Source: Chelatococcus sp. YT9 (lineage in GTDB: Bacteria > Pseudomonadota > Alphaproteobacteria > Rhizobiales > Beijerinckiaceae). Taken from it: a stretch of 64,000 nucleotides of DNA. Under the pieces are notes generated by a model. It saw only the letters and a list, made by a program, of their open reading frames with translations. It was not told the origin of the DNA and did not search any database. Below are positions 48,450-56,662 of the stretch, piece by piece (positions within the stretch are counted from its first letter, which is position 1; every line of letters begins with the position of its first letter). The stretch covers positions 3,418,501-3,482,500 of the forward strand of contig NZ_JAHBRW010000001.1 in the NCBI RefSeq assembly GCF_018398315.1. The letters are read 5' to 3'. The position numbers and the translations under genes are program-made.

Positions 48450-49829
48450 ATGAAAACGTATTTTGTGGCGGGGGCCATCGCCCTCGCGCTGTCGGCGTGC
48501 GTCGTATTCGCCATGGCCGATCTTTCGACCGCGCATGCTGCTGCGCTCGCGATCGTCGCGGCGCCCGCACATACGATGCCGCTCAACCAGATGCTCGGAT
48601 CGACGGCTCTGAAATCGCGTCCGCGCGCCGTCACCATCATGCCGCGCGCCGACGTGAACGACCCGAAGGCGATGATCGCGGCGTTGAACACGGCTTTTGA
48701 CGAGTTCAAGAAGACTTACGACGACAAGTTGAAGGCCAAGGTCGACGATGTTGTGCTGAATGAAAAGGTGACGCGCCTCGACCAGGTCGTTGCCAACTTT
48801 CAGGGCACAATCGACGATCTCAATGCCAAGATCGCGGCGGCCAACGCCGGCGGCAGCGTCATCGGCGATATCCCGCCCGATCCCGAATATGTCGCGGCCT
48901 TTAAGGCGCATATGCGCAAGGGCGACGTCTCCGCGGCGCTGACCAAGGGCACCGATGCGGATGGCGGCTATCTCGCGCCGGTCGAATGGGACCGGACCAT
49001 TCAGGGCAAATTGAAGCGGGTGTCCCCGATCCGTGCCAATGCCCGGGTCATCAACATCACCACCGCCGGCTTCAAGAAAGGCTATACGGATCGCGCGGTC
49101 GGGTCCGGCTGGGTCGGCGAGACTGCTGCCCGGCCCGCAACCACGACGCCGCAGTTCGCCATGCTCGACTTCGTGCCTGGCGAGATCTATGCGAATCCGC
49201 CGGCGTCGCAGGGCATGCTCGATGATGCCGCGATCGATCTCGAAGCCTGGCTCGCCGGCGAGGTCGATACCGAGTTTGCGCGCCAGGAGGGCATTGCCTT
49301 TCTCTCCGGCAACGGCGTCAACAAGCCTCATGGCATCCTCACCTATGTGACGGGTGCGGCCAATGCCGCGCGGCATCCTTGGGGTGCCATCCCGATCGTC
49401 AACAGTGGGTCTGCCGCCGCCTTCACCTCGGATGGCTTTATCGACCTCTTCTATGATTTGCCGTCCGAGTACCGCGCAAACGCGAAGCTTTACACCAACC
49501 GGCAATCGCAGTCCCAGATGCGCAAGCTGAAGGATGGGCAGGGCAATTATCTCTGGCAGCCGTCCTTTGCGGCCGGCCAGCCGGCAACCGTCGCCGGTGA
49601 AGCGATCGTCGAAGTTCCGGACATGCCCGCGGTGGGGGCTGATGCCATCGCCGCCCTCTATGGCGACATGGAAGAGACGTATCTCGTCATCGACCGTATC
49701 GGCATCCGCGTCCTGCGCGATCCCTTCACGAACAAGCCCTTCGTGCACTTTTACACCACGAAGCGTGTTGGCGGCGGGGTCAACAACCCCGAGGCCATGC
49801 GCGCCTTCAAGATCGCGGCCAACCCGTAA
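48450..49829 (+). CDS. Major capsid protein (HK97 fold) with signal-peptide-like N-terminus
   Basis: 459 residues. HK97 fold in GGYLAPVEWDRTIQGKLKRVSPIRANARV, QEGIAFLSGNGVNKPHGIL and the C-terminal DRIGIRVLRDPFTNKPFVHFYTTKRVGGG. Residues about 70-130 form the coiled-coil scaffold (delta) region removed by the protease. Odd: residues 1-30 (MKTYFVAGAIALALSACVVF) look like a signal peptide with a lipobox-like LSAC (14-17). An AGGA ribosome site precedes ATG 48450; no better internal start is visible. Confidence 0.92.
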   Translation: MKTYFVAGAIALALSACVVFAMADLSTAHAAALAIVAAPAHTMPLNQMLGSTALKSRPRAVTIMPRADVNDPKAMIAALNTAFDEFKKTYDDKLKAKVDDVVLNEKVTRLDQVVANFQGTIDDLNAKIAAANAGGSVIGDIPPDPEYVAAFKAHMRKGDVSAALTKGTDADGGYLAPVEWDRTIQGKLKRVSPIRANARVINITTAGFKKGYTDRAVGSGWVGETAARPATTTPQFAMLDFVPGEIYANPPASQGMLDDAAIDLEAWLAGEVDTEFARQEGIAFLSGNGVNKPHGILTYVTGAANAARHPWGAIPIVNSGSAAAFTSDGFIDLFYDLPSEYRANAKLYTNRQSQSQMRKLKDGQGNYLWQPSFAAGQPATVAGEAIVEVPDMPAVGADAIAALYGDMEETYLVIDRIGIRVLRDPFTNKPFVHFYTTKRVGGGVNNPEAMRAFKIAANP

Positions 49830-49891
49830 GCCGTGCCGTGGCGGGCCACGGCCCGTCACCCTTCGCCCGCCACCACCGCAGGAGGCCAATC

Positions 49892-50170
49892 ATGGCAGAG
49901 AAGAAATCCGGGAGCGCCAAGACCGTCGATCCCGCCGTTACCAAGCCCGCCGTTCAGAATGATGAAACTGGCGCGGAGGCCACCGGCATCGAGCCGGCCA
50001 CCGAGTTCGACCCGTCCGGCGCGCCACATCAGGTGCCGGATATCGACGTGGACCATCCCGCCGTCGACAACGACCCGCGGGCGAACACCACGGCCGATCA
50101 GAACCGCATTGATTTCAATGACCCGACGCTCTCCGGCGCCGAGGCCGTCGCCAAAAACCTGAAGCGATAG
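49892..50170 (+). CDS. Small acidic phage structural-region protein
   Basis: 92 residues, Asp/Pro/Ala-rich, apparently disordered (KKSGSAKTVDPAVTKPAV, PDIDVDHPAVDNDPRANTTAD). AGGAGG precedes ATG 49892. Sits between capsid and connector genes; may be a head decoration or linker protein. No family recognised. Confidence 0.7.
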   Translation: MAEKKSGSAKTVDPAVTKPAVQNDETGAEATGIEPATEFDPSGAPHQVPDIDVDHPAVDNDPRANTTADQNRIDFNDPTLSGAEAVAKNLKR

Positions 50171-50179
50171 GACGCCTCC

Positions 50180-50785
50180 ATGTTCGTCGTCGTCGTTACG
50201 CCGCCCGCGCCCGTGGTGACCCTCGCCGAGGCGAAGGCCCATCTGCGCGTCGACTTCAGCGACGACGACGATCTGATCAGCAGCCTCATCGACGCGGCGA
50301 CGCAGTGGATCGATGGGCCGCAAGGGTGGCTGCGGCGCTGTCTCGGCGAACAGACGCTTGATGCGATCGCCCCAGGCTTCGCAGCCTTCACGCGGCAAAA
50401 CGGACCGGTGTTGTGCCTGCCGTATCCGCCGATCATCGCGATCGAGAGCATAACCTACCTTGATCGTGACGGCGCGTCGCAAACCCTCGATGTCGAGGCC
50501 TATCGCACTCTTCCTGGCGGGCTCGCACTCCCGGCGCTCGGCGCGGTCTGGCCGGTGGCTGGCGTCCATCCGGACGCCGTGCGTATCCGGTATATCGCCG
50601 GTCACCGCGCCCAGCCGGGCACGGGAGGCGCACCCGCCACGAACACGGTGCCGGCGCCCATTCGTCAGGCCATCTTGCTGATGGTCGCGGCGCTCTATGA
50701 GGACCGCGAGGCGACGTCTGACGACATTCTCGGCACGCGCACGGTGAAAGCTCTGCTCGCGCCCTTCCGTCTCATGAGGGTGTGA
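50180..50785 (+). CDS. Head-tail connector protein (HK97 gp6-like)
   Basis: 201 residues. VTLAEAKAHLRVDFSDDDDLISSLIDAATQWID is the gp6-like connector motif, followed by PPIIAIESITYLD and the C-terminal IRQAILLMVAALYEDRE. Forms a ring below the portal. The stop overlaps the next ATG. Confidence 0.9.
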   Translation: MFVVVVTPPAPVVTLAEAKAHLRVDFSDDDDLISSLIDAATQWIDGPQGWLRRCLGEQTLDAIAPGFAAFTRQNGPVLCLPYPPIIAIESITYLDRDGASQTLDVEAYRTLPGGLALPALGAVWPVAGVHPDAVRIRYIAGHRAQPGTGGAPATNTVPAPIRQAILLMVAALYEDREATSDDILGTRTVKALLAPFRLMRV

Positions 50786-50970
50786 TGCCCTGGGTCTATT
50801 TTACCAAGGATTTCGACTGGTATCCGCGCGAGCTCAACGGTCGCTTCTGCCTTGCCTACAAGGCCGGCGCGATCGCGCTCGTCACCACACCCTGCGCCGT
50901 GGCGGCGAAGGCCGCCCGCAAAGCGGTCGCGACGCGCAAGCCGAGGGACAAGGCCCATGAGCGCCGGTGA
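50785..50970 (+). CDS. Small phage protein of the connector region
   Basis: 61 residues: MPWVYFTKDFDWYPRELNGRF, then CLAYKAGAIALVTTPCAVAAKAARKAVATRK. This short protein is regularly found between gp6-like and head-closure genes in alphaproteobacterial phages. Starts with ATG 50785 sharing a base with the previous stop (GTG 50782 possible). Function unknown. Confidence 0.75.
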   Translation: MPWVYFTKDFDWYPRELNGRFCLAYKAGAIALVTTPCAVAAKAARKAVATRKPRDKAHERR

Positions 50971-51301
50971 GCTGCGCGAGCGCGTCGCCTTCGATACGCG
51001 CGGCACCGTCGAGGATGACGTTGGCAACACCGTTGATGACAGTTGGAATGAGGCCTTCGTGATTGCGGCCCGGATCATGCCTCTGAAGGGCGGGGAATCG
51101 GTGATGGCAGACCGCCTGCAGGGCGTGCAACCCGTCATTATCCGGGTGCGCTACAGCGCCGCCGCGGCCGACATCACGCCCGCCTGGCGCGCCCGCAACG
51201 CCCGCACCGGCACCGTTTACAACATCACCTCGGCCGCCAACATGGACGAGCGCCGGAAATATCTCGACATCCTGGCAACCGCAGGGGGCGCCGATGGCTA
51301 A
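50957..51301 (+). CDS. Head-tail adaptor (head closure) protein
   Basis: 114 residues. ELRERVAFDTRGTVEDDVGNTVDDSWNEAFVIAARIMPLKGGESVMADRLQG and PAWRARNARTGTVYNITSAANMDERRKYLDI match the phage head-tail joining (Phage_H_T_join) family. Overlaps genes on both sides. Confidence 0.88.
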   Translation: MSAGELRERVAFDTRGTVEDDVGNTVDDSWNEAFVIAARIMPLKGGESVMADRLQGVQPVIIRVRYSAAAADITPAWRARNARTGTVYNITSAANMDERRKYLDILATAGGADG

Positions 51302-51758
51302 GATCGAAGGTCGTGACCGCCTCCTCGCGAAACTGGCCGCTTTGCCGCCGGCGGTGCGGTCCGCGATCAAGCAGGCCTTGGCGCAGGGGGCTGACGAGAT
51401 CGTCGCCGATGCCAAGCGTCTCGCTCCAAAGAAGACGGGCAAACTGCGAGATAGCATCAAGCAGACATGGGGCGGCGGAAAAGAGCGATACGCATCGCTT
51501 TCCGCGGGGGCGAAAGGCGACCCGGATCTGACCGTCGTGATTTCAGCGGGCAACAGCTCCGTACGCTACGCTCATCTCGTCGAGTTCGGAACCTCGCCGC
51601 ATATCAACGGCGGCATGTTCGAAGGCTCGGAGCATCCCGGAACCGAGGCGCAGCCGTTCTTCTTTCCGGCCTATCGCGCCAATCGGCGGAAGGTGCGGGC
51701 TCGCATCTCCCGAGCGACCACGAAAGCCGCCAAGCGCGTTGCATCAGGGGCAGAGTGA
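51294..51758 (+). CDS. Tail completion protein, HK97 gp10 family
   Basis: 154 residues. LLAKLAALPPAVRSAIKQALAQGADEIVADAKRLAPKKTGKLRDSIK, followed by YAHLVEFGTS...QPFFFPAYR, is the gp10-like family. It completes the head-tail joint. Coupled to the next gene by TGATG. Confidence 0.92.
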   Translation: MAKIEGRDRLLAKLAALPPAVRSAIKQALAQGADEIVADAKRLAPKKTGKLRDSIKQTWGGGKERYASLSAGAKGDPDLTVVISAGNSSVRYAHLVEFGTSPHINGGMFEGSEHPGTEAQPFFFPAYRANRRKVRARISRATTKAAKRVASGAE

Positions 51759-52159
51759 TGGAAGTCACCCACGCTTTGCAGGCCGCCGCGGTCGCCGCCT
51801 TGAAGGCGAGCCCCGCGGTGACGGCGCTTGTTGTCGGTCGCGTGCTTGATCGCGTGACGGATAAGACCGCCTTCCCTTACATCAATCTCTCAGGCTTTCA
51901 GCTCGTTCAGCATGACGCGGATTGCATCGACGGGGCGGAAGTCTTCTTCGATGTCCATGTCTGGTCTCGGACGGTGGCGCGGACGGAATCAGCCGATATC
52001 GCTGGCGCCGTGCGGGAGGTGTTGCACAACGCCACGCTCCTCCTCACCGATGCGGAGCTGACCGAACTCGAGCATCGCGACACCCGCTATATGCGCGATC
52101 CCGATGGCGTGACCAATCATGCCGTCGTCACCTTCCGGGCGCTGGTCGAAGCCCTTTAA
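51758..52159 (+). CDS. Tail terminator/completion protein, DUF3168
   Basis: 133 residues. ALQAAAVAALKASPAVTALVVGRVLDRVTDKTAFPYINL and the C-terminal HRDTRYMRDPDGVTNHAVVTFRALVE are DUF3168, the tail-terminator-like family. Start overlaps the gp10 stop. Confidence 0.9.
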   Translation: MEVTHALQAAAVAALKASPAVTALVVGRVLDRVTDKTAFPYINLSGFQLVQHDADCIDGAEVFFDVHVWSRTVARTESADIAGAVREVLHNATLLLTDAELTELEHRDTRYMRDPDGVTNHAVVTFRALVEAL

Positions 52160-52174
52160 TCTCCGGAGATATCA

Positions 52175-52621
52175 ATGGCACAGGCACAAACGTTCCGATT
52201 TTCGGGCGTCCGCGTCCTCGTGGGCGACGGCGAGACGCCGACCGAAGGCTTCGCCGCGCCCTGCGGTTTCACCGAGCGCTCGCTGTCGCTCTCCAAGCAG
52301 TTCGGCGAGACGAATACGCCGGATTGCGCTGATGAAGACGCTGCATCCTTCGTCGAGCGCGACGTGACCTCAAAGTCCGCCTCGATTACCGGCCAGGGCG
52401 TCTTGGCGGCGGATGCCGTGCCTGTGTGGCAGGACCTCTTTGAGGGCGACACGTCCCAGAATTGCCGCGTCGAGCTATGGCGCACGGGCGCCAAGGTCGG
52501 CACCTATGCCGGCAAATTCCACCTGGAAACGCTGGAAATCGGCGCGACCAAAGGCGAGCGGGCAACCATCAACGTCACGCTCCAGAGCGACGGCGCCGTT
52601 GCCTATACGGCGGGCGCGTGA
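52175..52621 (+). CDS. Major tail tube protein
   Basis: 148 residues. Beta-rich with TPDCADEDAASFVERDVTSKSASITGQGVLA, the TP901-1/tail-tube-type pattern shared by alphaproteobacterial siphoviruses and gene transfer agents. Polymerises into the tail tube. TGATG overlap with the chaperone gene. Confidence 0.85.
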   Translation: MAQAQTFRFSGVRVLVGDGETPTEGFAAPCGFTERSLSLSKQFGETNTPDCADEDAASFVERDVTSKSASITGQGVLAADAVPVWQDLFEGDTSQNCRVELWRTGAKVGTYAGKFHLETLEIGATKGERATINVTLQSDGAVAYTAGA

Positions 52622-53079
52622 TGGACGGCGAGAACCGCAACGGGGCCGTCGAACTCGACTTTGGCGATGGCACCCATCGTTTTCGCCTCGGCATGGGGGA
52701 GCTCGAGGAGCTGCAAGAAAAGACGGGCATCGGGCCATTTCGGCTCGTGACCAGACTGCTCGACGGCGAGTGGACGGTTGTCGAAGTGCGCGAGACGCTG
52801 CGGCTCGGTCTGATCGGCGGCGGGCTCGAGCCGCTGAACGCGCTGAAGTTGATCCGCCGGTATGTCGTGGATCGTCCCGACTGGGTGGCGAATGCAGCCA
52901 TCGCGCAGGTCGTGGTGATGGCCGCTATCGCTGGCGCGCCGGAAGAAGAGCCGGGAAAAGGCGGCGCGCCGGAGGCCGCGAGCGAGGACCCGATCTCCCA
53001 GACGGCCGCCTCGCCTTCGGCGCCTACTATGGAGCCGCCGCCGCCTGTGGAATCGCCATCTCAGACTTCCGGCGTATGA
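52621..53079 (+). CDS. Tail assembly chaperone, upstream (G-type) product
   Basis: 152 residues. LDFGDGTHRFRLGMGELEELQEKTGIGPFRLVTRLLDGEWTVVEVRETLRLGLIGGGL is the gene-transfer-agent-family (GTA_TIM-like) chaperone domain. After about residue 112 the sequence becomes Pro/Ser/Glu-rich and looks like random reading, consistent with a product made when ribosomes do not shift at 52953-52959. Confidence 0.85.
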   Translation: MDGENRNGAVELDFGDGTHRFRLGMGELEELQEKTGIGPFRLVTRLLDGEWTVVEVRETLRLGLIGGGLEPLNALKLIRRYVVDRPDWVANAAIAQVVVMAAIAGAPEEEPGKGGAPEAASEDPISQTAASPSAPTMEPPPPVESPSQTSGV

Positions 53080-53207
53080 CGCTGTGGCAGTTTACCTCGG
53101 CGGTCGATGGGTGGCTTTCCGCGCACGCGCCGGACAGTGATAACAAAGATCTGTCCGATGCAGAGGTGGAAGAACTATTGCAGATGCTCGCCAGCACTAA
53201 CGGATAG
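52621..53207 (+). CDS. Tail assembly chaperone, frameshifted (GT-type) product
   Basis: A -1 slip at 52953-52959 joins residues 1-113 to the frame that ends at 53207. The downstream part LPDGRLAFGAYYGAAAACGIAISDFRRMTLWQFTSAVDGW and DLSDAEVEELLQML matches the second tail chaperone of related phages, and its conserved portion begins well before any start codon in that frame (the only ATG, 53076, falls mid-domain). The fusion would bind the tape measure, as lambda gpGT does. Confidence 0.75.
52953..52959 (+). promoter_or_regulatory. Slippery heptamer GGGAAAA for -1 frameshifting
   Basis: Reads G-GGA-AAA in the zero frame (codons CCG GGA AAA), the X-XXY-YYZ pattern. Slip by one base keeps both tRNAs paired (GGG, AAA). 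Lambda uses the closely related GGGAAAG between G and T. Confidence 0.75.
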
Positions 53208-53634
53208 TATCGACGTAACTCTTAAATGCGTTGGTGTTCGGCCACTTCATAGCGCGATCACCCACGTTGGCTTCTACGTGCCGGTCATCAAAAAGCGTAT
53301 AGGGAATTCCCTTATACGCTTTCTGGGCAACGACCCCATCGCTGAAAATTAGCCGCTCCGGATTGAAACGGTGACCGCAAAAGCGACAAACCTTCGCATC
53401 GCGGCGGACAATCTCTGCACATTCTGGGCATTTCTTTGAGTCACGTGCGGCTTGGCGTTGTTCTTTCTCGATGTAGGCAGGCGCTCGTAGGCTGGGGACC
53501 GCGATGAGGGCGAGGAGGCTCACAATTGGCAAGAGCAGGCCTAGAAAAAACCATCCAACGAAGCTGCGTCCCTTAGACGATGCAACAAATGCGCAGATGA
53601 ACGCGCAAACGATCCACGCGAGAAAAAACTCCAT
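53197..53634 (-). CDS. Zinc-ribbon membrane protein (reverse-oriented moron)
   Basis: 145 residues. Two hydrophobic segments (about 3-19 and 27-47) are followed by a zinc ribbon C69-x2-C72...C83-x2-C86 (CPECAEIVRRDAKVCRFCGHRF) and a C-terminal domain of about 55 residues. Strong GGGGGAAG ribosome site before ATG 53634. It lies backwards between the chaperone and tape-measure genes, its 3' end overlapping the chaperone by 11 bases and its start 23 bases from the tape-measure start. Probably expressed from the lysogen; function unknown (superinfection exclusion is one possibility). Confidence 0.8.
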   Translation of the reverse strand: MEFFLAWIVCAFICAFVASSKGRSFVGWFFLGLLLPIVSLLALIAVPSLRAPAYIEKEQRQAARDSKKCPECAEIVRRDAKVCRFCGHRFNPERLIFSDGVVAQKAYKGIPYTLFDDRHVEANVGDRAMKWPNTNAFKSYVDTIR

Positions 53635-53657
53635 CACTTCCCCCAAGGCTTGCCAAC

Positions 53658-55784
53658 ATGGCGACTGATGTAGAGCGCTTGACCGTATCGCTTGAGGCGA
53701 ACGTTAAGAAATTCGAACGCGAACTGGCAAGAGCACGCGGTGTCGCCGTCAATTCGATGCGGGATATTCAGCGGCAGGCCACGGGAATCGAAAGCTCCAT
53801 TTCGAAGTCGTTCGGCAGAATCGGCGGCGTGATAGCGGCGGCGTTTTCGGGTGCCCAGGCAGCAAGGGCCGTTGGCAGTGCGGCTGCTCAGTATGTGGAC
53901 CTCCGCAACACTTTGAAGGTCGCCGGGCTTGAGGGGCAGGCGCTGGAAGGCGTGTTCGGCAGCCTGTTTCAGATCGCACAGAAGAACGGCACGGCCATAG
54001 CGCCGCTTACCACGTTGTATGCCCGCGCGGCACAAGCCCAGGGTGAGTTGAAGGCTTCCTCGGCGGAATTGATGCAGTTTACCGATGGCGTCTCCCTTGC
54101 GCTCAGGGTCGCGGGGACGGATAGCGCGCAAGCGAGTGGCGCGCTGTTGCAATTGTCGCAGGCGTTGGGCAGCGGCGTCGTGCGCGCGGAGGAGTTCAAT
54201 TCGGTCAACGAGGGGGCGCGGCCCATCTTGCAGGCCGTCGCCGCGGGACTGAAGGAGGCCGGTGGGTCCGTCTCCAGTCTGAAAACGCTTGTCAACGACG
54301 GGAAGGTATCTTCGGAGGCATTCTTCCGCGCCTTCCTTGCCGGAATGTCGACGCTCGAGGCGTCTGCGAGCAAGGCGACAGGTACCGTCGGTCAAGGTGT
54401 CGAGCGCGTTTCGAACGCTTTCATCCTGCTTATTGGCAAGCTCGATGAAACGATGGGTGCGTCTCAAACCGCCGCGACAAACCTTAACGCTGTCGCCGAA
54501 GCGATCGGCCAAATTCCGAAATACATCGACGCGGCTGTCAAAGGGCTGGGCTCATTGCAGTCTTGGCTCAACTCGGTGGGCAACAGTCCTTTTTGGGGAA
54601 GGATCGCCACGGCTCTCGGCGGCGATATGTCGCCGGAAGGCCTGCGAAAGATCGGCATCACGCCGATCGTCAACGGTAAGGTTCTAGACCAAGATCGCGT
54701 TGAATCGGCTTTTCGAGCGGCTCAGAGCGGTTCCGCTGGAAGCATGGCGACTTATGCCAAGGGCCTCTATGGTCCTCAGCTACCAATCGGCTGGAAGGCG
54801 CCCGTCGCAAAGCAGGTTTCCCTTGCCGACTATGCAGTCCCCGGCGGAAAGGGCGGCGGTGGGCGCGGTGCCGGCGGCAAGTCGGCTGGCGCGAAGTTCG
54901 GAGACCAGATCGCGGACGTTGAGCGGCGGATCGCGGCGCTGAAGCTGGAAGAGGAAACCCTCGGTCAGACTACCGCAGCTCGCGAACGTGCCCGCGTCGC
55001 GCTGGAACTTGAGCAGGCGGCCAACAAGGCGGGCCCGGGGATCTATGAGAAAAACCGCGTCGCGATCGAACGGGTCGCCGAAGCCTACGGCAAGCAAAAG
55101 GAATCACTCGAAAAGGCCGAAGAGGCGCAGAAAGACTTTCGCGATCTGCAGCGAGCAGCGGGTAACGAGCTGTCTTCGTTCTTCTCCGATGCCATCTCCG
55201 GCGGAAAGAATGCTGAAGAGGCGTTGATGAACCTGACCAAGCGGATCGCCGAAGCGGCCTTCCAGGCCGCGCTACTCGGCGAGGGGCCTTTGGCCAGCCT
55301 CTTCGGGACGAAGGGGGCCAATGGCGCGACCGGTGGCCTAATCGGCTCTCTGTTTGATGGCATGAAGCTTTTCGACAGCGGCGGTTATACTGGCGCCGGG
55401 CGCAAGTTTCAGCCAGCCGGCGTGGTGCATAAGGGGGAGTATGTCTTCGATGCTGCCGCGGTGCGCAAGATTGGCCTCGGCAACCTCGACGCGCTGCGGC
55501 GAGGTTACGCGAACGGCGGAGCGGTCGGCATGCCCTCGATGCCGTCTTTGCCGAGCCTCTCGCGGCTTGCCGCGCGCAATCGGGTCGGCGCTCCTGTCGT
55601 CAACATCATCAACCAGTCTGGTTTGCCAGTCTCGACGCGCGAGACACAGGGCGGAAGCGGCCCGGGCGTTGAGGTGTTGATCCCAGCACTTGAGAACATC
55701 ATGGCCGATCGCCTGGCACGCGGGCGGGGCTCGGTCGCCCGGGCGAACGCGGCCGTCGCCACCCGCACCAATCTGAGGGGCTGA
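53658..55784 (+). CDS. Tail tape measure protein
   Basis: 708 residues. VERLTVSLEANVKKFERELARARG and the tape-measure domain (GLEGQALEGVFGSLFQIAQKNGTAIAPLTTLYARAAQAQGEL, EEFNSVNEGARPILQAVAAGLK) are typical of the lambda-like class. A helical region at about 415-500 and a Gly-rich segment near 395-410 are visible. Length suggests a tail of roughly 100 nm by the usual 0.15 nm per residue. Confidence 0.93.
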   Translation: MATDVERLTVSLEANVKKFERELARARGVAVNSMRDIQRQATGIESSISKSFGRIGGVIAAAFSGAQAARAVGSAAAQYVDLRNTLKVAGLEGQALEGVFGSLFQIAQKNGTAIAPLTTLYARAAQAQGELKASSAELMQFTDGVSLALRVAGTDSAQASGALLQLSQALGSGVVRAEEFNSVNEGARPILQAVAAGLKEAGGSVSSLKTLVNDGKVSSEAFFRAFLAGMSTLEASASKATGTVGQGVERVSNAFILLIGKLDETMGASQTAATNLNAVAEAIGQIPKYIDAAVKGLGSLQSWLNSVGNSPFWGRIATALGGDMSPEGLRKIGITPIVNGKVLDQDRVESAFRAAQSGSAGSMATYAKGLYGPQLPIGWKAPVAKQVSLADYAVPGGKGGGGRGAGGKSAGAKFGDQIADVERRIAALKLEEETLGQTTAARERARVALELEQAANKAGPGIYEKNRVAIERVAEAYGKQKESLEKAEEAQKDFRDLQRAAGNELSSFFSDAISGGKNAEEALMNLTKRIAEAAFQAALLGEGPLASLFGTKGANGATGGLIGSLFDGMKLFDSGGYTGAGRKFQPAGVVHKGEYVFDAAAVRKIGLGNLDALRRGYANGGAVGMPSMPSLPSLSRLAARNRVGAPVVNIINQSGLPVSTRETQGGSGPGVEVLIPALENIMADRLARGRGSVARANAAVATRTNLRG

Positions 55785-55786
55785 GC

Positions 55787-56158
55787 ATGGCATTGCCGAC
55801 CTGGCCGGCGACCTTGCCGCATGTGCCGCTGCTGGCGAGCCTCGGCGCACCGACACCCTTCGCGGCGCCGGCGCGGACCGAATTCGAGGATGGGCCTGAT
55901 CGGATGCGTCGCCGGGCCTTCACCCGTCTCGTGAAAGAGCCAGTCCAGATCCGCATGACTCGCGTGCAATTCCAAGCTTTCGAGACGTTCTATTGGGACA
56001 CGCTCAATGCCGGCACGGGCCATTTCATGATGGAGGTGGTATTGCCGCAAGGCTGCGAGACGCGCCGCGTCTATATCGATGGAGCGGATTATTCAGCGCC
56101 GCGGCTTGGCACGAAATACATGCTGGCCATGACCTTGTGCATCTTCCTCGACAGCTGA
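55787..56158 (+). CDS. Minor tail protein
   Basis: 123 residues: LPTWPATLPHVPLLASLG, then FEDGPDRMRRRAFTRLVKEPVQIRMTRVQFQAFETFYWDTLNAGTGHFMM, a pattern common in distal-tail genes of alphaproteobacterial phages. Starts directly after the tape measure gene. Precise role unknown. Confidence 0.8.
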   Translation: MALPTWPATLPHVPLLASLGAPTPFAAPARTEFEDGPDRMRRRAFTRLVKEPVQIRMTRVQFQAFETFYWDTLNAGTGHFMMEVVLPQGCETRRVYIDGADYSAPRLGTKYMLAMTLCIFLDS

Positions 56159-56161
56159 TCG

Positions 56162-56662
56162 ATGTCGCTCACCGAAGCCATGGAAGAGAGCTACGCGTCG
56201 GCGGCGCGCGGCGACATCATCTATGAAACCGTGGAGATGGATCACGTCGCCTTTGCCGCGCCGGTGCGCGTCATCACCGGCGTCGACGAGGCCATGTCCC
56301 TGCCGCTGGCACTTGGCGGGCCGACTGTGCTCTTTGAGCCCCTGCAGGTCTCCATCACCCTGCCGGGTGTGACCGAGGACGGGCCGACGCCGGCCAAGGT
56401 CAGGATCGACAACGTGTCCGGATTGCTTTTGCCTTATCTACGCGAGGCGATTCGCGCGACGGCGCCGATCAAGGTGATCTATCGGGCCTATACGACGGCG
56501 GATCTCACCCAGCCCGGCGACGTGATCAACGACCTTGAGCTCAGATCTGTGACGCTCAACGAAACCTATGCCGAAGGCTCGCTCGGTTTCCGGGAGATCG
56601 AATTGCAGGCCTTCCCGCTCAAGACCTATGACGACACCTTTTATCCGGCGTTGCAGCTGTAA
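56162..56662 (+). CDS. DUF1833 tail protein
   Basis: 166 residues. IIYETVEMDHVAFAAPVRVITG and VTLNETYAEGSLGFREIELQAFPLKTYDDTFYP match DUF1833, a distal tail family found beside tape-measure and tail-tip genes. Convergent with the reverse lipoprotein gene. Confidence 0.88.
   Translation: MSLTEAMEESYASAARGDIIYETVEMDHVAFAAPVRVITGVDEAMSLPLALGGPTVLFEPLQVSITLPGVTEDGPTPAKVRIDNVSGLLLPYLREAIRATAPIKVIYRAYTTADLTQPGDVINDLELRSVTLNETYAEGSLGFREIELQAFPLKTYDDTFYPALQL

Noticed and set aside
53076-53207. Separate 43-residue gene from ATG 53076 instead of a frameshift product
   Set aside because: Possible because of the ATGA overlap, but the conserved domain starts upstream of this ATG and a correctly phased slippery heptamer is present, so the fusion is preferred.
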